Shown here one piece after another: positions 38,551 through 50,600 of a stretch of DNA of 64,000 nt. The stretch's first letter is position 1, and each line of letters opens with the position of its first letter. Under the pieces are notes generated by a model. That model searched no databases. It had not been told where the DNA came from and worked only from the letters and a program-made list of their open reading frames with translations. The stretch lies in NCBI GenBank assembly GCA_914767715.1, contig OU612075.1, positions 21,082,001 to 21,146,000 on the forward strand, given 5' to 3'. This DNA comes from Membranipora membranacea (Eukaryota > Bryozoa > Gymnolaemata > Cheilostomatida > Membraniporidae). A program made the translations under genes and the position numbers.

Positions 38551-39292
38551 GAGTAGTAGGAGCACCACTCCGTCTCACTACACGGGACAGCAAACATAAC
38601 TCCACCCTTGTTATGTTACAAAAGATACCTACCAAAGAATACCCTTACAATAGTATGTACATAGTTATTAGTACAGATACCGAAGCTGTAATAGTGACCT
38701 CAATTCTTGTAAATATGATAAATAGATGTAAATTTGTACAGCGAGTGCATATGCGAAACATCCTTTCACCAACACATGTTATGTAGGACAATTTCACTCA
38801 GGACAACATTGGATTTGTTAAAAACGAATTATCAAATACATTCAAGCTAGGCTCTTTCTGTTTGCCAACATTCTGCTATATGTCACTACTGAATTGAATA
38901 TATGGAATTCAATAGTCATAACATATCAATGATTAAGTGGGAAATAAGTCAGTGCACTGTGACTTTGCTGTATAATTCAGAGCCTTTCACATCCTTTCTT
39001 GGAATTTTGTGCAATGTATTATACCTTTTAATGCGTAATTTTAACTTTGCATATAGAGTAACATTAGAATCAGCTGCGGAAAAATTCGAGGCTCTCATAT
39101 TGCAAAGCCTCTCAAATGTTTTTTTGCAGGGATATTATTATTTTGGCATGGCTTCTTGCATTACCAATGATAATACAATAGTTAAATATCCCTAATTCTA
39201 TGCAGTACTTAGGAAGAACAATAGAACCCTATAATATACTATTGTTTGCTCTTATATCATGAATTTTTTATACTTTTCTCCAATAGGCATCC

Positions 39293-39298
39293 AATAAA
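39293..39298 (+). promoter_or_regulatory. Likely NPAT polyadenylation signal AATAAA
   Basis: AATAAA 743 nt after the NPAT stop, followed by a GT-rich stretch (gtgtattgttattgtc). Confidence 0.55.
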
Positions 39299-42025
39299 GT
39301 GTATTGTTATTGTCACGCAATGGTGCTTTGAGCTTCACGTTGCTTTAGCGACGTAGCTTTCGTTTACAGACATATTTGCATGTATGTGCTAAAAAGCCAT
39401 TGACCCGCATATTGATAATATAAGGAGTTACCTTTTCGAGTTTTATTTGGGGGGGATTGTCAGGATTATTATTTGGAATAGTAAAATAATGTATATCTCC
39501 TTTTCAAATATAAGTGAAATCGTCAAGATTCAAAACTGTCTTTAACATTACCTAATGAAATTCCGAAACGTCTCTGGTCTCGGTGATGAAGCCCTCATAG
39601 CATGCGGTGATCGCAGGCCGTACGTTATGTGTGATATAAGACTTGGGGGAATATTTATCTGATGGCGACTACAAGGAACAACGTACTCAGATAATGTAGA
39701 GAACGCTGATGAAATGGCATGTTTATTGGTACTTGTGATAAGATGAAGTATTTTCAGCGTATACTCTATGGGTTATCAGCACATGTGTAATGGCTGGTAC
39801 TGGTACACAACGACAAGAATTACAGGCAGTACAATAAGCTAACTAACTGACAAACGGAAGAGAACCGACTACCTCCAACACAACTGAATCTCTAGCTTAC
39901 AAGGTAAGTTGGTCTTTGGGATCAAGACTACCCAAGTAGCTCATGTTTATGGGGTGAAGGGAGACTGAGATATATTGCAATACTATCAGTATTCAGCAAA
40001 ACCGCGATATCAATATTTTATGTGCTTGACAATTCAAGGCCATAATTAACTCTATCTGATAGTCTAGACAATGAAATGTGAAAAATGATTGTCGTCGCTC
40101 GGTTTTTATTCAGTCCCTGAGGTGAGCAAGATTCCAGTCCGGCATCGACCCATTTGCCATGTTTCGCTATCAAAGCTGAATGTATCTCTAGGCTTCTAGG
40201 GTAACTTACATGCTGCATACAAACAGCTGCAGAAATATGAGAAGACGAACATAGGTTTTAGAATATTTTAGTAGTATCGAGACCGCTCAGATCTATATTC
40301 AGATTACTGGGAATGCGATAATGTCTTATATTTAGCACAAGTTCAAACAATAAACACTCTCCTTAATCACATAACTCCACACAGTATTGATGTTTTAGTT
40401 CCCACTTGTCTACCTGTATAAGAGTCAAGTGTCTATCTGACATTCTAAATCTGCTGCCGATAATGTAACGTTATACACACTGAGTAAGTCTGGTATGTGA
40501 CAGCGGTAGGAAAGTTAGCGGAAACTCTGTCTTGTTCTCGAAATCGCGCCAAGGGTCTGATTAATATCGAAGAAGTTCAGCGCGGGAGTTATGCTCCTAT
40601 GCTTACTTAGTACCTTGCCATGTCTATTGAAACAAAGTGGATGGATTAACCAGTTCGTCGGGTACATCCATACACTCATGGTATACGGAACACCACATAG
40701 CCTGCGATCACTGATATCAGTCCCGTAAAACTGGCATCAATCTAAAAGGTGACAGTTCTGGGGAAATGTTTGAAAAATGAGGGTGCTCAATTATGGTGTT
40801 GGCTTTTTTGTGGCAAACTACATTTTGAGACTAGCGTCGATATTTTTGAAGAGAAAGTATGAAGAGAGACTATGAGCGGTTTTCACCTCAAGCCTAAGGA
40901 GGACATTAGACAGGCCAATATTGTATCCCAGCAGTAATATGTTTCATTGATGTTTAATTCTCTAACAATGAGAAAATGCTGCCTGGGCTCAATTCTATGC
41001 ATTGTTATGCTGTTGGTGTTTCTAATAATAATAGCAGCTCAGCACATAATATATCCATTATATGTATACAGTTAGGTCAGCATCAGCAATTTGGAGGAGG
41101 ATTATTGAATTCGGCCATTGATTGACAAAGATTACCATCGCTTCGCTGCACAACTGGGGCAATTTTCTTTGCAATTCGACAGACGAGATAGATTTAGGGG
41201 TGTTGGCAGCACTCTGATACGCCTCCACTTCGCTAACTTAATGAATCAGAAAAGGGAGGCTACTGTGTACTCTTCTATCGGCTTAACCTATTAATAGTAT
41301 TGATGACTAAAATTTAGGATTTCACGGCGAGAACCGCCCAAATTCTGTTCCTGTCTGTTCCATTGCAGTATTCATAAAACTGGCCTGGTAGTCACAACAA
41401 GGTGATTCACGGCGGATTACTGATCAGTGTAAAGAACCGTAGGGCCTCCATACAAACCAGGCTTTACTATACAGGCTGCTAAGTAAACCTGTTTTGAATG
41501 CAAATGTAACCTTGTGTTTGCTCTTATATATCTATTGATTGAAACAGGAGATCTCTATTTAACTCAAAATCCCACACAAACTTAACATCGGGCAAACAAT
41601 AATGCATACAATAAATTCCTTATTTCTAAAGTGACTGGTATCGGAGATGACACTGTAGACATCGGAGTTAAAATTTTGAATGATATAAGGTTATGTGAGA
41701 ATGCAAGAATTCCATGCAGCCTGACCTTCGAGTATGTATGCCAAAGTCGGCACTTGAGGAGTGTTCATATGAAGACGCACCCCCTCAAAACTTTATTAAT
41801 GATTTGAATTGTAGACTTGTATTACTTTGGACAAAGATTATAAATACAAAGTCATTGCTTTGGATATGACAGCACCGTCCTATCCCGTTAGTGGCCAGTA
41901 AGAGTGCTTTCGGATTCCTCATCGATGAGTTGTCTTCTGTCAGCGAGTAGTTGCGGCAGTTGTCCCATACTGAGAAATGATAATATCTTTCAAAAATTGA
42001 TGTCTTGTACTTTTCCCCTTTACAG
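39299..42025. other. Intergenic stretch between NPAT and the next gene
   Basis: About 2.7 kb with no coding exon I can support on either strand. A GC-richer patch near 40540-40590 (tcgcgccaag, cagcgcggga) has E2F-like words and could mark a promoter for the gene at 42026. That gene starts directly after a splice acceptor and so needs an upstream exon. I could not define that exon. Confidence 0.3.
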
Positions 42026-43821
42026 ATGTGCAGTGTTGACAGTGAGGCCCAGATTGAGAAACAAGATCCGCTGTTGCAGGCTGCCGCTGCCAGAGGACCA
42101 GATACCAGCCAGGTAGGCAGCAGATACATAGGCTTCATATTTATTTAATGCCTTTCCTAAGAAATTGCTTTTCTTGGGAAACAATGATTTCCCCACTGCA
42201 GCTTCTACTACAGGGTAGTCGATAATGATTGCCCCTTTAAATGCCAGGCTGCCTGAGTGGTTTATGAGTTATGACAGAGATAACGCATTTAAAAAAATAC
42301 TGCAGTTAGGATGGTCTGAAAATACGGGTGCTAATTTTTCGCAACAGCAGACATGAAACTTGCGCTCATGTAAGCAGATTCCATAAAACAGCATTGCTAT
42401 TGTGTGCATTATGCACCCCACTAATTCATTGATTATATTGAGAGTAAATGATGTATTAATCATGTTCCTAGGCCTGCGGTTCTTTGAATTTTTTATCTGA
42501 ATTTATTATCAGGCATGCTCCCATGCATAAATAACTCGTCCAGGCTACAAAAGAAAAAGTATATTGACCCGGCTCGATAATACATGCAATCTATAGCCGC
42601 CCATATCAGTGACCGAGTTTTGGTAGAGATGGGGACAATGACTTGCTAAGGGCGTAGCTTATCTCGCAAAAGGGGCCTGTGAGATAAGGCTAGTATATTT
42701 GGGTGGGTTTACAAGAATTTCAAATAAAATGTTAAGTCATGTCTTGCAACTCTTAATACACAATAGCACTGGTAGTGTAAATTCTCTATTCCTAAAAACT
42801 TAAAAAGTTATCTGTTTCAGTTGGGATATGCAAGGGGGGGGCCTAATACAATGATAGAGAGGGTAGGATTCCTTGAGGCCACATTATTGGTATGGGCCAT
42901 CTATCGGATTAGCTTCAACACAATGGGAATCAGACAACTAAGCTTGTATTTATTGCTATTTTGGCCCAACTATTTCCATAAGTAATATTTTTGTTCGGTG
43001 AAGTTGCAGTGTTTTCAGAAACATGTGAATTTTGATATTATACAAACAACAGTAGAATAATATCATGCAATCCCCTCTCACTAACATGCCTTTTGACAGT
43101 TAGATGCAACATGACATCCATACATATCTCAATTGTTCATCAATAGGCACCAACTAAGCTAAGTAGTTAGGATTAGGTATTTAAAATATGCTCATAATTT
43201 CCCTTTTAGCTTCACCTCATCGCATGCGACCATGTAATGTAATGTTGTTGGTATGTAGATCTTCTCCAAATCCATCAAAGATGGATATGTTAGCTGACAT
43301 CCATGTCCTGGTACATGATGGTGCTCTACTTTTGACATTGCACTAAATGATCTAACTTTATTTCCCTGCACCTACTCACATCATCATCATCTGCTCACAT
43401 GGTTTACTAGAGCACCATAAAGCAAACGTTAAGAGTAATTATGGCTTCCTTGTTCCAGGTCGAAGCTCAAAATGACTCTACGCAGATGAAAAGAGTGTTA
43501 CAAAGAAGAGATGGAGCGTCCAATGTGTTCTATGATGACCCGACATTAGCTTTAGATTACTGGCATGCTGGGGAGGAGAAACCCCTCCCCCTCTGGAAGC
43601 GTTTATTATACAGGCTAAGCAGTCCGGAACCTGTTGAAAATCAGAGAATGGGTATATATGATTTAGAGATGGTTAAACTACATCTGCCGACGCTATTAAA
43701 GCGCCGAAATGCTTCCGTCAGCATTAAGATGGTAAACCCTGAACAAGTAAAACAGACATATGAACAAGCTGAATGCAGTGAAACCCCTAAAATAGTGGAC
43801 AATATCTCAAGTGATAAATGA
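42026..43821 (+). CDS. Unrecognised protein, two visible coding exons
   Basis: Exons 42026-42112 (29 codons, acceptor tttacag|ATG, donor CAG|GTAGGC) and 43459-43821 (120 codons plus TGA) join in phase 0 to give 149 residues. If the ATG at 42026 is not the start, coding sequence continues further upstream. The protein begins acidic and Ala-rich (KQDPLLQAAAARG). It has a compact middle with DDPTLALDYWHAGEEKPLPL and WKRLLYRL, then a basic segment LHLPTLLKRRNASVSIKMV and a polar tail. There is no signal peptide, membrane span or known motif. I cannot assign a family. An ATG at 43441 lies inside the intron sequence and is unlikely to be used. Confidence 0.6.
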
Positions 43822-43937
43822 CCCAAAATCACATAGGTCTTGATGTTGTTTTGTTATTTATATTTCTCCACATAATTATTTGCATAGTACGTTGAAACAT
43901 ATTTTAGTAATTGTGTAACGACATTCATCAACATCTT

Positions 43938-43943
43938 AATAAA
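43938..43943 (+). promoter_or_regulatory. Likely polyadenylation signal AATAAA
   Basis: AATAAA 117 nt after the stop of the 42026-43821 gene. Confidence 0.5.
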
Positions 43944-44161
43944 TATTCATTATTTATAACGAATACTTTTGATGACAGTGTTGCCTGGTGCAGGTAGAAA
44001 TAGGCTGAAAAGGCCCTAGAAGTCCCTCCGAAACTCTCGGTGAGTCCTTTCATTTAAGGCCATTTAATTTAATTTAAGTTTAAGCCGTTAACAAAAAATA
44101 TTCCCACGCAGCGATTTTTGTCAATAATTGTAAAGAGAACATAAGAGTACTAAGTTTGTGA

Positions 44162-44195
44162 ATTCAGCCTACACAGATATTCAGCCTACACAGAT
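44162..44195. repeat. 17-bp tandem duplication
   Basis: Two perfect copies of 'attcagcctacacagat', about 500 bp upstream of the IgGFc-like gene start. Confidence 0.85.
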
Positions 44196-44371
44196 ATTCT
44201 CCCTCCCGTCGTTCATACGGGCTTATCTCAATCGGATCACAACATTCCGAAGACTCTTAGTTATGACCTAATCTCGCTGATGATTGGACGAGAGAAAGTG
44301 CTGCCAAACTCTATACTGACATATTATGAATAATATAGGATATTGTAGTATGTGTATTGGTTAAACCGGCT

Positions 44372-44403
44372 CTATAAGGCCTGTGCAGTGTTCATATGCA
44401 AAT
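44372..44403 (+). promoter_or_regulatory. Possible promoter of the IgGFc-like gene
   Basis: CTATAAGG at 44372-44379 resembles a TATA box. An octamer-like ATGCAAAT lies at 44396-44403. Transcription from here would give a 5' leader of roughly 290 nt before the ATG at 44690. The sequence match alone is weak evidence. Confidence 0.3.
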
Positions 44404-44689
44404 GAGTTCTATTGTCAATCAGAAGTTTCTCAATCTCTGTTCAAGCACAAGCCGGTTGAATGGTAGGGTTTTAGATATCTATTGAGTTGCAGCACCAGGG
44501 CGTGTAAGCACCTACACACATAGTCAGGCAGTGGTTTGTCACCAGGCATCACACGATCAGCTGCTAGCACAACACTCAGTCCTCACACTCAGTCCTCGCA
44601 GACAGAGTGCATTCTCAATCTGAACTCAGCCACCAGAACAGGAGGAGAGATTTTGGATATTGTCTTCGCTTTACAGCAAAGATTTAAAG

Positions 44690-47600
44690 ATGAGAGCTGC
44701 GTGTCTCGTCATCTTAGCCGCTGTCGTGGCGTGCTGCTGTAAGTTGTACTTTACATGCTCCTAACATGGAATCAATATATGCCACTTTATGTTGCAAGAA
44801 TTTCTAGTTTTCTGCAACGTTTTTCTCATGCCAATTGAGAAAATTTCTTTAGAACTAAATATGTCATTTTTGCAGACCATACAAAATTAAATGGAAATTG
44901 ACCTGTCAGACAGAGGTGTGATTGCCCTCATTAAATTTTTTTTAAATTACCTATTGTTATGTGAACGTAGATGGGGAGGAATTATAGAGCAAAGTGACTA
45001 AGTTCAGGTCATGACTTGGTCAGATTTATTCGATGCACTCTGTACTTTCGGAAACAAATGAAAAGACAGTCCAGCTTTAGGCTTCATCCATCAATTGCAT
45101 TGAGCTCATTTAGAGCTTTTGAGAAGTTATCTTTAAAATTTTTTGACGCTGGCCTTAGAGGAAAATCTGATATGAAAAGTTATTTATGATGATTGTTTAT
45201 TTGACTTTTCCATTTGCGTGTTATCCAGATAAATTGATCCATATATTGACAAGGTATGAGTTACGTAGATGAGATTAAAATCAATGTTGTCCAGGTTTTC
45301 ATTAGGATTATAAGCTTGGTTGCTGCCTAGCATTATTGATTTGTAACATGCTAGAGTGCACAGCTGTTTAGATGGCCCTCAAACCCCGTTATCGATGAAA
45401 ATCATCTCATATCTACATAACTAAGTGAAAAAACTTGATTATGCATTCATAATATTCATGTATCACACCTTAATACCATGATTGGGCGCTCCGCAATTCT
45501 GGGAAATTAAGAGGAGATTGTGTGAATGAAAATGAAAGGCCACAAGATTTTTTTCACAGAACTGTGTATTAGGCATGGTATGGTATGGCATCCTTACTTT
45601 ACCTGAGCAAAGGTACACTCTAGTATTTTACATCTCTTTAGGTATAAGGGAAATGACATGGATATGGTGGTTTAAAGATGATAAATGTATCAATGTGGCC
45701 CACTTTATGATTTCGTTATTGTTTCATTCATCTTTGTGCAATGCTGTTTTTGGGTAAAAAGTAATCTATTACTCAAAAAAAGAATGCTGCCGTCTCATTG
45801 AGTCGTATATGGAAGGTAAAATTATTTACTGCTGAAAAAGATTATTCATACTGGAAATTGAAATAGCACAAGCATATTATTGTGGAAGTAGTTCACTTGT
45901 CTATTTTCTATGTGGTTCATTTCTTCAGTAGCAAAACAAGCAGAGATAGACAGGCCATGTATTCATCTTTTGGCCTCTATTTTCGCGCATACATAATAGC
46001 TTGTCTAATAGTATCCTTGAAAACGCAATATTCAAGCTTGGCCCATTCTTAGAACTACATAAGCTTACTTTGCACAATGCGCTAGATAAATAAAACCCAT
46101 TTTGAATGTTTGTTCACTAGAATAAGCCATTGAAATGTGCATGACATGGGGACAAAGGCATATGTCCCTTGTAGCACTACTTAGGCCAGCCCTGCTTAGA
46201 TCAGCGGCTCAGGACAGTACAATGCCACACCCGCTTTTCGTAGTATGTGAATGTTTGAGGTGTAATTATATGCCAAAAAGTTGTGAGATGATCTGAATTG
46301 AAATATATCTCAATGGTCTCTTGATTGTATGTAACAGCGCCTTCACATATGACCTGGAATTTATAAATAGCACAACTTCTTCCATTGTAACGCAATCTCT
46401 ATTTTTAAACTTACGCAAATACTGTAATTTTTTCACCTCTTTTTACACTCAGCTTGGATTTACCGTCTATTTTTCTGAAAATAATATTATGGTTAGAAAT
46501 TATCCTTGTATATCTGAATTATGCGCAAGTCAATTTAGAAGAATAGGACCATATAGAAAATGGGTCAAAAGTTTTTCAAACCTTCTATGAGTTATCATGT
46601 TGAGCTGAAATGACAAGAGAGATGAAGAGAGATGAAGAGAGACAGGGTTTTTCTAACCTGGTCTGGGATATTACTAACTTATATCATTTTGTTTTACATT
46701 TGAGAAAGCCTCAAATATAAGGATTTCAAAGATGAAAACTCGAGTACCATAGGTGGTTGTAGTGATTTTTATAGATCACGTTTAACAGTTCGCAGTAAAA
46801 TACTATTTTGTGTAAGAAAACCAACCAAAGTTGTGTTGCAAATAAATAGTTTATTCACACCCATATTTTGATTGAAAGTTCTGAATGACTTGTTCAAGGA
46901 AACCTGATTGTACGGCATGACTAAAGAATTATTGCGGAAACATTGACCTAACCTGAACGCACCGCATCAGTTTTATTACCTGTCGTGTATTCAGCGAGAT
47001 TCTCACATACTCTTTCTTATTTATACAGCTGCCACAACAGCAGGGACTAACTTCCAACTTGTGTTTATGGACAATGTTGTGGAGGCCCCAGCTGACGGCC
47101 CGCTAGAGGTCCATGTATCAAATACTGGAGGACAGTCAGCTTCAGTAACAGTGTCATCACCAGGAACTAGCTGTGCCAGTGAAACTAAGAGCGTCCCTGC
47201 AAGTAAGTAACGCGGCTCAGTCAGGTCCGACACCCGGACACATCACCAGACTGTGTATTTAAGTGTGAATCCTTATGAATATTTGTGACAAGATATTATT
47301 ATTCTTCTCTTGCAACATATAGAAAATGATTATCTTTGCACAACGTAATAAATTGTAATAAATTCCAACTGGTGTTCTAGTTAGCATACACCTTATCTAC
47401 ACGGTACTTGCTTAAAAGTGCTTCGCGGTGCAGAAGTTTTGTTTTCATGTTGTGAAATGGAGTGTGGTCATGTATTACTAGTAGAACTGAAACGAGTGTA
47501 TCAAATGGCCGACTGTAACTAAATGGGGAGAGTAGACTGTACTAGTTTCTTGATGTGCTTGTAATCATTGAATAACTCAATTGTGAATGCTCTCTCGATT

Positions 47601-50600
47601 TGTCTCCTTTCAATCTCACTGCGGCAAGAAATTGGGATATCAAATATCATTGCATCACAATTATGTACAAATGCAAAAAAGTGATCGCACCGAAGCCACC
47701 CCCAAAATCAAGATGATAATCTTTTCTGGTTCATTTATATATACAAAATCCATCCATCTTGACTTGGGTATGAAGGCAAAATAGGTATAGCTATACTACT
47801 TGCTCTATGTTTCTTTTGAGTTAAAACTATCTCAAAATGAAAAAAAAAACTTCTGTAACCGGTCTCAGCAATCACTATTTTACCTGTTTCAGACTCAAAT
47901 GTGAGATTCGATGTCTGCTGGTGGATGAGACTTATCCCAGCTGATCTCTGGCCATCCAAGAAGACTGTCCTTGTAGAGTCTGATAGACCAGTCATGGTAA
48001 GGCAACTCTTAGTATTCACTTTTATATACATATATTATGTATTATTATTTTATTATTATTTTTATACTATAATAGATATTTACTTTTAAATAACTAGCTG
48101 TCGATATCGATATATGTTTGATCGTTAACCACTTGAATATTGAACCTGGTTCCGACAACGTAAATTGTTTGTGAGCACATGATTTGATGATTATTTCGCC
48201 TAAGTCTAAAAATATTTCCTGACATGTATATATCCATTAATGTCTTTCCTTGCAGGTTTATGCTTACAATAAGGAGTTGTACTCTGCTGATGGTTTCTAC
48301 GTCATCCCAACCAACGAGCTGGCTTTCTCTTATTTTCTCGCCTCGTACGACGAAGCTAACATCGCCACTCAGTTCGCTGTCTCAGCTACCACTGACTGCA
48401 GCGTTCAGGTCGAGCTACCAAGCATTGCTACAAGTATGTAATGTACCAAGCACTTATTCCTAGCACCTTTATTTAAACAAAGCCACATATACCTTGACCA
48501 TGTACCCGGGGGTTCCGCTTGTGGCCTCCTCCAGGTTCAGTGACTAGTAATACGAATCTCTGCTGCCGTTTGCTTGGAATATGTATGTATGTATGTACCT
48601 TTATTGGGTCAATGTTGACACACAAAATGTTTCCTGTTGATGAAAGACGTGAGCTGATAAAAACGATGATATAAATGTATAGTGATGAAGGTATGAGAGA
48701 AAAACTACTAAGACTCCTTCACTATTATAACGGCTAATGCTCTGGCAAGAAAGAAGTTCTTTCTCAGATTAGTTCTGTGTTTGATAGCTCGATCCCACCC
48801 AAAGGGTAATTTTTATCAAAGGTTATGATAGGGTTGTTTAGTGCAATTTCTAATCTCAAAGCTTTACTGTGGATGCGCTTGTCAATGGTATCATTTGGTT
48901 TTGGGAGTTCTAGTTTAGATAGTTCTTCTGCTGATTTTTTACAGACACTGGACCTTTCTTGTCTTGATCTACCAATCACATTAGTAATCCCCCACAGCTT
49001 CATGCTTCTATCGGCATGAAAGTCACGGCTGTCTGTATGTGCCAGTACCTTAGACATAAGATAATACCCTATATACATGGTTGAGCAACTACAAAGTCCT
49101 TACACAACGTCATGGTGAATAGAAAATGCCGCACTAACTGACCACCTGTGTCAAGACAGGCTATATCCAACTATGTCTAAAAATACACAACGCTGTCAGA
49201 ACGGAAATTCTCATGCGATTAATCTATTAAATAATACTGCCAAGCAGAGGTTTGCCCTGGAATTTGACATACCTAATATAGTCATGGTTAGTAATTGAGG
49301 TAACTATGACTGTAATTGTGATTTTATCTTTGCAGACAACCTTCCAGTCTCTGTGAACTATAAGGGTATGGTCTACACTAATGGACAGACATTCACCATG
49401 TCACTGAGCCAGTATGAGACCTTCCAGTCTCAGAGCAGAGGTGATCTTACCGGAGCTAGAGTTATTGCTGATCAGCCAGTAAGTCAGCCGCAATCACATA
49501 ACATGGTCTATGTATTGGAATTTGGGGCTCGATTTTACATGAGTATTTTGGTTGACTTTTTGCCTATCCTGTGTACTTATATCATAACATGAAGTTGTAT
49601 TGCTATTGTCAAATAATTTTAATGGTTGGCAGTCCACTAGTAGTGTCATTATCCCTGATGCGCAAACACTCCATTTACAAGATGGCAGTTTGTCAATTTA
49701 CCAAGTTACCAGTCGTAGAACCTTTGGCCAAGATCCACAAATAGTTGTTTTATGATTGTTCTAGATTGCTGTATTTACAAGATGGCAGTTCCTCAATTAA
49801 CCAAGTACCCAGTCGTAAAAACTGTGTCCAAGAACCACAAATAATTATTTTGTAACTGTTTTAGATTGCTGTATTCTCTGGAAATGTACGTAACAAACAG
49901 GACTCTGGATCCAGAGACCATCTGGCTGCTATGCTTCACGCCACCGGAGACTGGGGTACCACCTTCGCGCTCGCTCCTGTAACCAGATCACAGAACTACG
50001 GAGACATGGTCAGAGTTATCGGTAAGTGGCTCTTAGAGCTTACTACTGATGGAAGTCAGTTTATTTATTCAAAGATACATCAATCCAGCCTCGACATGAT
50101 TTTTTTTTTCTTAGATTGCTTATAGATTAAGCAGAAACACTCCAACATTGTGTGCATCATCAACTTTATATGACATATTTGACCAAGATAATCAGCCACC
50201 AAATCCTGCCTTTGTATTACTATTTTATTATATGTTGTTATATATTATAATAATAACATTATTATCATTATTATATATTTTTATTACAGCCAGAAGAGCC
50301 AGCACCTCATTCACCATCAACTTTGTCGGAGGTGGAGGAGTCACTGAGAACCTGGCTGCCCCAGGATCTTACCATGAGTTCATGATGTCAGGACCTTGTG
50401 TCATCTCATCCACCGACAGCAACAAAGATCTCCAGATCATCCAGGTATGTAGTTAACTATATTTCATGTGATGCTGATGTGACTGGGAATTCTGATGTGA
50501 GTTGAGTTTCAAAGTTTAAATGTGGAATCTTGTCAACTTTGCTCATATTATTGCTGTTTGGCCATGTTAAAAAAGTAATGCGTCTTTTGCAAACATACCA

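Noticed and set aside
41785-42138. Long antisense frame of 117 codons opposite the 42026 exon
   Set aside because: It is a shadow of the plus-strand exon plus flanking intron. The composition is not coding-like and it has no splice context.
43441-43458. ATG at 43441 as start of the second exon of the orphan gene
   Set aside because: The 18 bases before 43459 end in a good acceptor (gttccag) and the upstream exon joins in phase there, so this ATG is most likely intronic.
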